From NCBI GenBank assembly GCA_963744575.1, contig CAVUUF010000001.1, forward strand, positions 186,001-250,000: a DNA stretch of 64,000 nucleotides, in the 5' to 3' direction. Shown piece after piece: positions 53,401-60,096 of this stretch. How positions within the stretch are numbered: the stretch's first letter is position 1; each line of letters begins with the position of its first letter. Origin of the DNA: Palsa-504 sp963744575 (GTDB lineage Bacteria; Actinomycetota; Actinomycetes; Streptosporangiales; Streptosporangiaceae). The notes below the pieces were generated by a model that saw only the letters and a program-made list of their open reading frames with translations, was not told the origin of the DNA and ran no database searches. The position numbers and the translations under genes are program-made.

Positions 53401-53612
53401 CCCGTGGCGACCGGGCCGAGGCTCGCCGCCGGATGGGTGAGGCAGCCGCGGGCTGGCGACGTCACCTGAAGCACAACGCCGGCGCCGAATTCGCGGCGAA
53501 CTTCGTCGACCTGGGCCGGGCGCCGATCGTCGGCCTGGTCGAGCCGGGCTGGGAACTGCGCCGGCTCACCGCCGAACTGGCCCGGCTCGACGAGCTTACG
53601 GAGGTGCCCTGA
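50472..53612 (+). CDS. AfsR/SARP-type transcriptional regulator with AAA ATPase and TPR domains
   Basis: A 1046-residue regulator. An OmpR-like winged helix (about 1-85) is followed by a bacterial transcriptional activation domain (about 90-215, ending LRAELGVRPGPLLRAAL). A NB-ARC/AAA domain has Walker A GEAGIGKTR (about 269-277) and Walker B LLVAEDV (about 381); the rest is TPR-like helices. Such proteins activate secondary-metabolism or stress genes after nucleotide-driven assembly. The GTG start is leaderless. It is coupled to the SRPBCC gene by TGATG overlap and divergent from the methyltransferase, its likely target. Confidence 0.88.
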   Translation: MLQVRLLGGVAADRDGEQLSFPPPIGRLLAVLAMRPGPHDREAVAALLWPAAAGPAARANLRTAVWALRKAIGDDALIATRTTVGLRPEAVTTDLADGRRRAAAGDVSAAAALCHSELLAGYAEDWAETARREYRTDLAEALAASSAAAERDGDVAAAARWSRLRCRLDPLNEAAHADLVRHLATAGDRAGALIAGREVTDRLRAELGVRPGPLLRAALAEARGPGGTGFLAGPMAARPLFGRAAELRTLMAAWAAARAGHGRVVLLTGEAGIGKTRLVTELARRADNAGARIAVGAGVDVGGEAPLAMWQELVPQLARTVPPPPEHADWPAELGRLAPDIAARLGRDKPPPPVSSPELERLRVFDAVLRLVEWAASGRPVLLVAEDVHRGDPASMQLCAHIGRRLAARPVLFVLTRRDRPERPAADALLADLAGRGVEIAEVELGPLSEAEVAAVARSVAELADDAVEQVVRTADGNPLLAVASARALAAGRSAPPQDLRAAVRAAAGALPRPARDLVEVLAAAGRELSAAELAALRVPDRDGAEQAVLNTGLVFRSGGGLRFRHALLAEAVRADLGEQGRRYEQLALAIETAARSSGPVAAEVAGHLRRAGRDDLAGPRWQRAARHARSLGAMPEAARFWAEAVRCDPEAAALRLELAEAYGWLGRDADFEREWQAALELLPEEKQSVAWNRRGKVLRTVVCNPRASLAAYQRAGELLPAGAPQQLRVEILLGAAWCESVAGDPVRGAALLGEAALLVTDPDDTTVAETANAQLMALVRLGRFTECEAVAERGAAAARRAGRLDVTYGIWIHTVCALTGAGNLTGALRAADAAVAATRGMTVIELPCLAARAFVLSRLGRHDEALSVASQQLAKAEPMDSPAAAVLARHDAGLISLAAGRCAEAAQLLADALAGGAEVSRPAARLARAEALARSGRPDEAAAEVRRAALEPVRDSDQPWALVPRMARVQGLIALARGDRAEARRRMGEAAAGWRRHLKHNAGAEFAANFVDLGRAPIVGLVEPGWELRRLTAELARLDELTEVP

Positions 53613-54004
53613 TGCCCGGGTTCACGTTGAGCGCCGGCTGCCGGGCGCCCGTCGAAGAGGTGTGGAAGCTGCTGTTCGACCCGGCCCGGTTCCCGGACTG
53701 GTGGGCCGGCATCCAGACCGTGCGCAAGGACGCGCCCGGTGAGTTCACGCAGTGGCCGACCGGGTACCCCGACTTCCCGATGCCGCAGAAACTGCGGGTT
53801 GACCAGGCGAGCGAGCGGGTCACGATCTCCTGTCAGGTCTCGGACGTCGAGGTCGTCTGGCAGCTCGCCGAGGCGGGCTCGGGCACCTCGATCAACGTGA
53901 ACGTCAGCCTGCCCGAACGCGAGGCCGACCGGCTCGACGGGCAGCGCCAGGTCATCTCCGAATCGCTGCGCCGCCTCACCGCGCTCGCCGAGGCCGCGTC
54001 CTGA
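53612..54004 (+). CDS. SRPBCC (START-like) family protein
   Basis: A 130-residue helix-grip protein of the polyketide cyclase/SRPBCC superfamily: GCRAPVEEVWKLLFDPARFPDWW at the start, then alternating strands and a C-terminal amphipathic helix. The fold makes a hydrophobic pocket for lipids or aromatic ligands. The ATG overlaps the stop of the large regulator (TGATG), so it is produced with it and could be its ligand sensor or an enzyme of the same regulon (inference). Confidence 0.78.
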   Translation: MPGFTLSAGCRAPVEEVWKLLFDPARFPDWWAGIQTVRKDAPGEFTQWPTGYPDFPMPQKLRVDQASERVTISCQVSDVEVVWQLAEAGSGTSINVNVSLPEREADRLDGQRQVISESLRRLTALAEAAS

Positions 54005-54019
54005 CTGGCCCAGGCCGGC

Positions 54020-54779
54020 TTAATGCAGCGGATATCGCACCCCGCGGCGGGTGCGGTGTCCGCTGCCGGGGAACCGGCGCCGGGCAGAGTCTTCGTCCTT
54101 GGTGATCCGGTCAACGCCGACGTCAACTTCCGGACAGCAGCTGAAGGAGACGTGGCCGGTCCGGCCCGGGAACGGCGGCGGAGTCTTGTCACCGATCCGC
54201 TCGACGATGTCCTTGATATCCGGACGATTGAGGACGTCCTGCGGCAGCGCGAGGCACAGGACTCCCGCCAGCAGCTCAGCCGGCTTCAGCGCGGCCAGCG
54301 GCCGGCCGCTGAACTCAGCCGCCCGGAGCAACTCAGCCAGGTACAGCGGGTTACCGCCGCAGGCCGCATACACGGCCGCGCACAGTTCCGCGGCCGCCTC
54401 GCCGCCGGCTGCGGCGTGCACCACCGCACTCACCGATACCGCGTCGGCCAGCCCGACCTCGATGAGCCAGTCGGCCACTCCATCGGGGTCATCGGGTGCG
54501 CACAGGCTGGCATCCACCGGGTGAGCGTCAACCTGGCTGAAGCCGGCGGCGGTAAGGACCCGCTCCGGTCGAGCTGGGTCGGCGAACGCGAACAAGCCTG
54601 GCTCGCGGCCGACCGGCAGCGGCGACAGCGGCCCGACGTGCGCGGCGGCGCCGAGCAGCGCCGCCGCGAGCCACGGGTTGGCGGCAGCATCGCGGAAAAC
54701 AGTCGCGGCGGAACCGGCCGCCGGGGCGCAGAGCGCTGCGGATGCTGGCGCAACCGGCAACCGGGTTGGCCAGCAGCAT
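54020..54779 (-). pseudogene. Chimeric remnant: methyltransferase end joined to a regulator ATPase fragment
   Basis: Minus strand. In one frame VAGCASIRSALRPGGRF and in the next frame AATVFRDAAANPWLAAALLG, PGLFAFADPARPERVLTAAG, then DGVADWLIEVG: together the C-terminal half of a UbiE-type methyltransferase with a frameshift. The second frame then runs into ELCAAVYAACGGNPLYLAEL, a piece typical of the NB-ARC ATPase domain of LuxR/AfsR-type regulators, and afterwards into unrecognisable sequence. Two gene fragments were fused by deletion and have decayed. Confidence 0.6.
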
Positions 54780-55184
54780 CAGCAGGGAGTATGTAGGTAG
54801 AGGCCGATCGGAGCATGAATACCCCTATGTCCGTGAATGCTGCGTCCCGGCGACACATCGCACGGACAGCCACGGACAGCGTCCGCACAAAGCTGACCGA
54901 CCTGCGCGAACCCAATCCAAATGGGCCTGCCAGGGCACAGTGCGGGGCACGGTGCATACGGTGCCCCGCACTATCGGCACTAGGCCCCGGGCCGTGAAGA
55001 CCAAGCCCTCAGCTGACGGACTGTCCAGCCAGTCCGCGGTTGTGACCGCGATCACAACAGGCCGGGTTCCGGCCGCGGGGAGGGAGGTTGATGACGGCCA
55101 CGACCTCAATGTCCTTTGACAAGGTAGTCAGATCGGCGGCGTCAGGCGACGGCAGAGTGACAGTTCCCTGTACAGACTGCGGCT
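54780..55184. other. Gene-poor stretch between the decayed methyltransferase and a small gene
   Basis: 405 nt without a supported gene. It contains a strong 12-bp hairpin (54939-54972). A minus-strand frame at 54825-55109 has unusual composition and no recognisable motif. Confidence 0.4.
54939..54972. terminator. Perfect 12-bp hairpin
   Basis: AGTGCGGGGCAC (54939-54950) and GTGCCCCGCACT (54961-54972) with a 10-nt loop. It may end transcription reaching this region from either side. Confidence 0.5.
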
Positions 55185-55379
55185 ATGCCTAGACATCCAT
55201 CACGAGTCGCAGTGTGCATCCTCCGGGTGGAAGCGGAGCCAGGCAGGTTGATCATTACGATAACGGTCAATCCGAATATCGCTACTGCAACCAGTCAACC
55301 GGTCGCCCGCTTCACCGACATCGGGAGCGCAGCTGCTTCTGTTACTGAGTTCCTGGAGTCGTTCACTCAGAACAACTAA
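55185..55379 (+). CDS. Small conserved-looking protein of unknown function
   Basis: A 64-residue protein: VCILRVEAEPGRLIITITVN, then a Thr/Ser-rich middle and ARFTDIGSAAASVTEFLESF at the end. The pattern of two beta-strands, loop and C-terminal helix resembles short proteins often found near regulators in actinomycete genomes; I do not recognise a named family. Codon usage is less GC-biased than its neighbours. ATG without a strong ribosome-binding site. It lies 110 nt upstream of the SARP gene and may belong to the same regulatory block. Confidence 0.5.
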   Translation: MPRHPSRVAVCILRVEAEPGRLIITITVNPNIATATSQPVARFTDIGSAAASVTEFLESFTQNN

Positions 55380-55420
55380 CTCTGCCATGTATCTTGCGGG
55401 CAGTTCGCTGGCTCCGTCAT

Positions 55421-55438
55421 GGTGACATACGGGTGACG
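55421..55438 (+). promoter_or_regulatory. SARP-type tandem heptamers upstream of the second regulator
   Basis: GGTGACA (55421-55427), 4-bp spacer TACG, GGTGACG (55432-55438): direct heptamers with an 11-bp period ending 10 nt before a TACGGT box (55449-55454). Heptamer spacing and distance to the -10 match known SARP operators, suggesting autoregulation or control by a related SARP. Confidence 0.6.
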
Positions 55439-55489
55439 TTACGGCCCGTACGGTCGCAGTGAGCAGCTTCTCTGCCTGGGGGGAGAGCC

Positions 55490-56344
55490 ATGGATGTACA
55501 TGAAGATGAACTTCCAGGCCACTGTCACGCGCATTCCGACGACACGGTCGTACACTTGTTCGCCGGCCCTTACGTCACGGTGGGCGCACAGCGTCAGGAG
55601 GTGCCCGAGGGGAGCAAGCAACTGCTAGCGTTCGTGGCGCTGCGCCGAAGGCAGGTTGATCGCCGTCACGCCGCGGGAACCTTGTGGCCGTTCGGCAACG
55701 AGGAGCGAGCAGCGGGCAACCTCCGGTCTGCACTATGGCGGCTTCGCCGGGCAGGTATCGACGTCTTGGCCGCAGACAAAGGGTCGCTGGGGCTGTTCGC
55801 GCACGTAATCGTGGATCTTCACCTCATGGACCAATGGGCAACTCGGCTGATCCAGGGAACCGCGTCCGGGCGCGACCTCGCCATCTCACCGTCCGTGTTC
55901 GATGCCCTGGATCTGCTGCCCGGATGGTATGACGATTGGGCGCTGGTGGAGCGCGAGCGCATAAGGCAGCGTCTGCTGCATGCGCTCGAGGCGCTCAGCA
56001 CACGCCTGGTCGGCCTGGGCCGCTTTGGTGAAGCCGTCGACGCTGCCCTGCTTGCGGTCGGCGTAGATCCACTCCGGGAGAGTGCGCAGCGGGCACTGAT
56101 CCAGGCGCACATCGCGGAGAGGAACATGACCGAAGCGCGCCGCAGTTATCTTGTCTATCGTGAGCTCGCCCGGCGGGAACTTGGTATAGAGCCGTCGAGC
56201 GAACTGCTCGCTCTTCTTCATTTCCGCCGAGACAAGCTCACGATTCCCGGCCCCAGACGGCAACCGCGCGCGCCAGCCGGCATGAAAGCAGTGAATCGGA
56301 TGGCAGCCCGCCAAGCGGCATGGACCGCCGCTGGACAAACTTGA
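55490..56344 (+). CDS. SARP-family (BTAD) transcriptional regulator
   Basis: A 284-residue SARP: winged-helix DNA-binding domain (about 22-105; QLLAFVALRRRQVDRRHAAG, NLRSALWRLRRAGIDVL) and bacterial transcriptional activation domain (about 110-255; ending YRELARRELGIEPSSELLAL). No ATPase domain. GGGGGGAGAGCC precedes the ATG. It lies 0.8 kb upstream of the contractile-injection-system genes, with GTGACG heptamers in front of itself and in front of the sheath gene, so it is the likely local activator. Confidence 0.82.
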   Translation: MDVHEDELPGHCHAHSDDTVVHLFAGPYVTVGAQRQEVPEGSKQLLAFVALRRRQVDRRHAAGTLWPFGNEERAAGNLRSALWRLRRAGIDVLAADKGSLGLFAHVIVDLHLMDQWATRLIQGTASGRDLAISPSVFDALDLLPGWYDDWALVERERIRQRLLHALEALSTRLVGLGRFGEAVDAALLAVGVDPLRESAQRALIQAHIAERNMTEARRSYLVYRELARRELGIEPSSELLALLHFRRDKLTIPGPRRQPRAPAGMKAVNRMAARQAAWTAAGQT

Positions 56345-56438
56345 CACATCCATTCCGGCGGTCGCGGAGCTCGACTGCCAGGTCTGCATAGAGTTGCGAC
56401 GCCGGCCGGTCGAGACTCCACTCTCTCAGCAGTATGCC

Positions 56439-57152
56439 TCAGTGCCGAACCAGGCGAACGGATGGCTCAGGTGCAAGCAATACAGCCCCCTCCACCGGGG
56501 ATGGTTCGATTCCCCGTCGCCGACAAGCGTCGACGAAGGCGCCGTCGCTGTGCGCGAAGTGCTGTATGTCCTCCCGATAGGGGATGTCCAACAGCAGCTG
56601 CCGGGGGACGATCTGGGTGTAGCCCCACGGGTAGTGCTCAGGTGGCGCAGCGTCCGCGCGACTGACGAGCGCGGCGAAGTCCCCGACTCCGTCGAGCGCC
56701 ATCGCAAGCAGGGCATCGGTGTCGGCCCGGCGCAGGTGCCGCCGGCCACCGAAGAGCAGGCGCTGCTGTCCGGTCAGCCCGCGATCTAGCTCGCCCAGTA
56801 CGAGCCTGACGGCGGTGGACGGGAACAGGCAGTCCGCGTCGGTTAGCCAGACCCATTCGCCGGCACTCACCCGGACAGCGTGATTGATCAGTACCGACTT
56901 GTGGGCCGGCGCGTCTACAAACAGCTCACGGATACGTATGTTGGGATAGCTCGTGGCTACCGCCGCGAGGTGCTCCGCGGTCCCATCCGGGCTCGCGGGA
57001 TTGACCACGATTACCTCGAAGCATCGCTGGCCTGAAGAGTGATGACAGCTCGGTGACGGCAGCGCTGATGCCTCAGTGACGGCTGGAACACGCCCCGTTC
57101 GTAGTGTCGAAGCCGCGTCCGCCACCGGGTGCGGCGCGAGATTCGGCCGCAC
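56439..57152 (-). pseudogene. Glycosyltransferase family 2 remnant lacking its N-terminus
   Basis: The frame encodes most of a GT2 domain: FEVIVVNPASPDGTAEHLAA, then VRVSAGEWVWLTDADCLFPS with the DAD metal motif, and later YPWGYTQIVPRQLLLDI. The usual N-terminal VSVVIPxYN strand is missing. In the +1 frame just upstream, ISAAVTELSSLFRPA looks like the missing helix, implying a frameshift near 57045, and a stop lies above it. The open frame from GTG 57152 adds unrelated residues. It points towards the regulator, opposite the injection-system genes. Confidence 0.55.
57052..57081 (+). promoter_or_regulatory. GTGACG heptamers upstream of the sheath gene
   Basis: GGTGACG (57052-57058), a weaker GCTGATG (57064-57070) and AGTGACG (57075-57081), spaced 12 and 11 bp. 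The first is identical to a heptamer in front of the SARP gene. A TAGTGT box (57102-57107) may be the -10. The sites fall inside the decayed glycosyltransferase sequence. Confidence 0.4.
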
Positions 57153-57169
57153 GGGCGAGGAGGGGCCAG

Positions 57170-58807
57170 ATGCCAGTCACGACGTCGTATCCGGGGGTCT
57201 ATATCGAGGAACTCCCGAGCCTCGTCCACTCGATTACGCAAGCGCCGACGTCAATCGCCGTGTTCGTCGGCTACACCCACCCGTTCCGCACCGAGCAATT
57301 CATGACAGCGGTCCAGTTGTTCAGTTTTGCCGACTACCAGGCGAACTTCGGCGGCTTCTTCTCCAGCCCCTGGCAACCCGACTACGTCGGCCATGCCGTG
57401 TACCAGTTCTTCCTGAACGGGGGACCGACCTGCTACGTCGTGGGCCTCCAGGCGCAGCAGTACTACAACTACGTCGGGTCGCCGCCGCAGGAACAGCCCG
57501 TGGGGGCCGTCGCGGCGGCGAGCGTCACGGTCCTCAGCGGCACCGTGGGCGAGAACATCACCTTTACTGCTCTGCAGCCGGTTGGAGTGGCGGCCCCGAG
57601 CCCGCAGACCGGGACCATAGGCATCGCGATGCAGATTGTTTTCTCGAACATCAAGAGCTCGACCACCGTGAGCAACGCCAACGACATCGCCGACATCATC
57701 ATCTCCTACGGGACGACGGTCGAGACCTATCGCAAGGTCCAGATCACGAACCTGATGACCACGCTGAGCAGCTCGAACCTCGTGACCATAGCGCTGTCGT
57801 CACCACCGCCGTCGGCGTACCCGCCGATGGGCACCTATCCGCTCGGCTACGGATCCCTGACACCGCCGTTCATCGCGCCAGCGGCCTGGTATACCGTCAT
57901 CAGCCCGGCCGATTTCGGACCTGTGTTCGCGGACGCCGCTTCGCTGGACAAGGTGCCTATCTTCAACCTGCTGGCGACGCCCGGGATCACTGATCCGGGT
58001 GTCACCTCAGAGGCCGCCGCCTACTGCGAGCGCAAGCGGGTCTTCTTCATTGCGGACACCCCTTCGCCGCAGAAGACAGGCTGGGACGCCAATACCGTCG
58101 TTGGCCATCTGACGCAGGCGACGCCATTGACGCCGGCTCCGCCGGTCAGCATCAACGCCGCGGTGTATTACCCGTGGCTGCTGACGGCCGACCCGGTAAC
58201 GGGAAACCCGATCATGGCACCGCCGAGCGGATTCGTGGCAGGAATCTATGGCCAGGAGGACAGTGCACGCGGGGTATGGAAGTCCCCGGCCGGCATCGAG
58301 ACCGCCCTCCTCGGCACGACGGGCGTCCCTACGAGCGGGCTGATGACAGATTCGCAACAAGGAATCCTGAACAAGAACGCCATCAATTGCATGAGACAGT
58401 TCCCGGGTGTCGGCACCGTCGTGTTCGGCGCAAGGACGACGGCCGGCACGGACGCAAACACCGCGCAGCAGCAGTGGAAGTACGTGGCGGTACGGCGCAT
58501 GGCGCTGTTCATCGAGCAGACCCTCTACGCCAACCTCACCTGGGCGGTCTTCGAGGGGAACGACATCCCGCTGTGGAATGCCCTCACTCAGGAGGTCACG
58601 GCTTTCATGCTCAGCCTATTCCGTCAGGGCGCCTTCGCGGGAAAGACGCCGAGCCAGGCATTCGTCGTGCAGTGCGACTCGACGACAACGACTCCGACCG
58701 ACGTGGCGAACGGCATCGTCAACATCCTGGTCGGCTTCGCCCCGCTCCTGCCGGCGGAGTTCGTCGTCGTCAAGATCGCGCAGCTCGCCGGACAGGCACA
58801 AAGCTGA
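57170..58807 (+). CDS. cis2: Contractile injection system sheath protein
   Basis: A 545-residue tail-sheath protein. The N-terminus PVTTSYPGVYIEELPSLVHS, then ITQAPTSIAVFVGYT, is the hallmark of phage and eCIS sheath subunits (gp18/Pvc2/Cis2 type). The C-terminal conserved domain shows INCMRQFPGVGTVVFGARTT, YVAVRRMALFIEQTL, and GNDIPLWNALTQEVTAFMLS. It polymerises around the inner tube and contracts to drive the tube through a target membrane. GAGGAGGGG precedes the ATG; the longer open frame has no such support. The following tube gene starts 9 nt later. Confidence 0.93.
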   Translation: MPVTTSYPGVYIEELPSLVHSITQAPTSIAVFVGYTHPFRTEQFMTAVQLFSFADYQANFGGFFSSPWQPDYVGHAVYQFFLNGGPTCYVVGLQAQQYYNYVGSPPQEQPVGAVAAASVTVLSGTVGENITFTALQPVGVAAPSPQTGTIGIAMQIVFSNIKSSTTVSNANDIADIIISYGTTVETYRKVQITNLMTTLSSSNLVTIALSSPPPSAYPPMGTYPLGYGSLTPPFIAPAAWYTVISPADFGPVFADAASLDKVPIFNLLATPGITDPGVTSEAAAYCERKRVFFIADTPSPQKTGWDANTVVGHLTQATPLTPAPPVSINAAVYYPWLLTADPVTGNPIMAPPSGFVAGIYGQEDSARGVWKSPAGIETALLGTTGVPTSGLMTDSQQGILNKNAINCMRQFPGVGTVVFGARTTAGTDANTAQQQWKYVAVRRMALFIEQTLYANLTWAVFEGNDIPLWNALTQEVTAFMLSLFRQGAFAGKTPSQAFVVQCDSTTTTPTDVANGIVNILVGFAPLLPAEFVVVKIAQLAGQAQS

Positions 58808-58816
58808 GGGGTCACG

Positions 58817-59326
58817 ATGGGTACGATTTTCCCTGCGAACCTGAACCGTTACGACCCGTACAAGGCGTACCGATTCCTGGTCTATTTCGGCACGAGCACT
58901 ACTCCCGTGGCCGCGGTGAGCAAGGTCGGGGCGATCAAGCGCTCGTCCGACGTGATCGAGTACAAGCTGGCCGGCGACGCAGTGACCCTGAAGGGCCTGG
59001 GCCGGACCAAATACGAACCGATTACGCTCGAGCGGGGGATAACCCAGGATCCCGACTTCGCCGCGTGGGCCAACTCTGTCCAGGTTCTCGACCACGGCGC
59101 CCCCGGCACCTCGCTCGCCAACCTGCGCCGGGAGGTCGCGATCGTCCTCCTGAACGAGCAAGCCCAGCCGGTGCTCCGATACCTGATCCACCGCTGCTGG
59201 GTGTCGGAGTACCAGGCCCTCCCGGATCTCGACGCGGGCGGCAACGCTATCGCGATCGAACACATCAAGGTGGAGAACGAGGGCTGGGAGCGGGATCTCA
59301 CGCTCGCTGAACCGGTGGAGACGTGA
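58817..59326 (+). CDS. cis1: Contractile injection system inner tube protein
   Basis: A 169-residue tube protein of the gp19/Pvc1/Hcp-like fold: NRYDPYKAYRFLVYFG at the start, VSKVGAIKRSSDVIEYKLAG, TKYEPITLERGITQDPDFAAW in the centre, and HRCWVSEYQALPDLDAGGNA, then IAIEHIKVENEGWER at the end. Hexameric rings of it stack inside the sheath and carry cargo. GAGGGG precedes the ATG. Its stop overlaps the next start (GTGA). Confidence 0.92.
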   Translation: MGTIFPANLNRYDPYKAYRFLVYFGTSTTPVAAVSKVGAIKRSSDVIEYKLAGDAVTLKGLGRTKYEPITLERGITQDPDFAAWANSVQVLDHGAPGTSLANLRREVAIVLLNEQAQPVLRYLIHRCWVSEYQALPDLDAGGNAIAIEHIKVENEGWERDLTLAEPVET

Positions 59327-60096
59327 TCATGCTGCCCGTCAGTGGCGTCGTGCTGAGCGTGCGCGAGCCGGCGGGTGAGGACGAGCTCTTCCTCGTCGAG
59401 ACCACCCTTGCGCCGCTGCCGGCATTCCTCGAGCTGGCGCGGCGGATCGGGCGCACGGCGGCGGGAGACCCACTCGACTGGACCAGCCTATCCGCAACCG
59501 ACATCGATGCCGCGGCGCTCGTGATCCGGCGGTCGTGGCTCGGCGATGCGATCCGCACCGATACCACCTGCCCGGACCCGGACTGCGGGGAACGGATCGA
59601 TGTGAGCTTCGGGATCGAGGACTATATCGAGCATCATCGGCCGCGGCGACCACGCGGCGTTACCAAGGGGCCCGGCGAGGGCTGGTTCACGCTGACCGGA
59701 GCGGCCGTCCGCTTCACCGTCCCGACGGTCGCCGATCTACTCGAGGCGACATCGGCCGACGGGTCGGCCGAGTGGCTCTCCGCCCATTGTGTCGACGCCG
59801 CCGAGATATCGTCGGCGCTCGCCCGGCGCCTGGACCGCGCGCTCGCTGCCCTCGCGCCGAGCCTCGACGATCTCCTCGGCGGGAGCTGTCCCGCGTGCGG
59901 GCACGAGGTGACCATGCGTTTCGACCCGCTCGGGTACACGCTGACCGAGCTGCGGACCGCTTTCTCGGGCATCTACCTGGAGACCCACGCGCTCGCCGCG
60001 GCGTACGGGTGGCTCGAACAAGAGATCCTCGCGCTTCCTCGCAGCCGTCGCCGACGTTACGCGTCGATCATCGCCGACGAGCGAGCCCTGCTATGA
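59323..60096 (+). CDS. Zinc-ribbon T4 gp26-like baseplate assembly protein
   Basis: A 257-residue protein. Two Cys pairs, CPDPDC (Cys83/Cys88) and CPAC (Cys189/Cys192), frame a middle region that contains TGAAVRFTVPTVADLLEATS; the C-terminus is helical (GIYLETHALAAAYGWLEQEI). Size, position after the tube gene and the paired Cys motifs fit the T4 baseplate hub chaperone-like (gp26/PF12322) proteins of contractile systems; this assignment is by context and pattern. GTG at 59323 overlaps the tube stop; ATG at 59329 is an alternative start. Confidence 0.65.
   Translation: MIMLPVSGVVLSVREPAGEDELFLVETTLAPLPAFLELARRIGRTAAGDPLDWTSLSATDIDAAALVIRRSWLGDAIRTDTTCPDPDCGERIDVSFGIEDYIEHHRPRRPRGVTKGPGEGWFTLTGAAVRFTVPTVADLLEATSADGSAEWLSAHCVDAAEISSALARRLDRALAALAPSLDDLLGGSCPACGHEVTMRFDPLGYTLTELRTAFSGIYLETHALAAAYGWLEQEILALPRSRRRRYASIIADERALL

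Noticed and set aside
56475..56535. tRNA-like stretch (GGTTCGATTCC with a possible CCA anticodon loop)
   Set aside because: The five bases flanking the T-loop do not pair, the anticodon and T stems would have to share the same GGGG, and the stretch is conserved-looking coding sequence of the glycosyltransferase remnant on the other strand.
57076..57993. 305-residue ORF overlapping the sheath gene in another frame
   Set aside because: Arg/Asp/His-rich shadow of the clearly homologous sheath frame.
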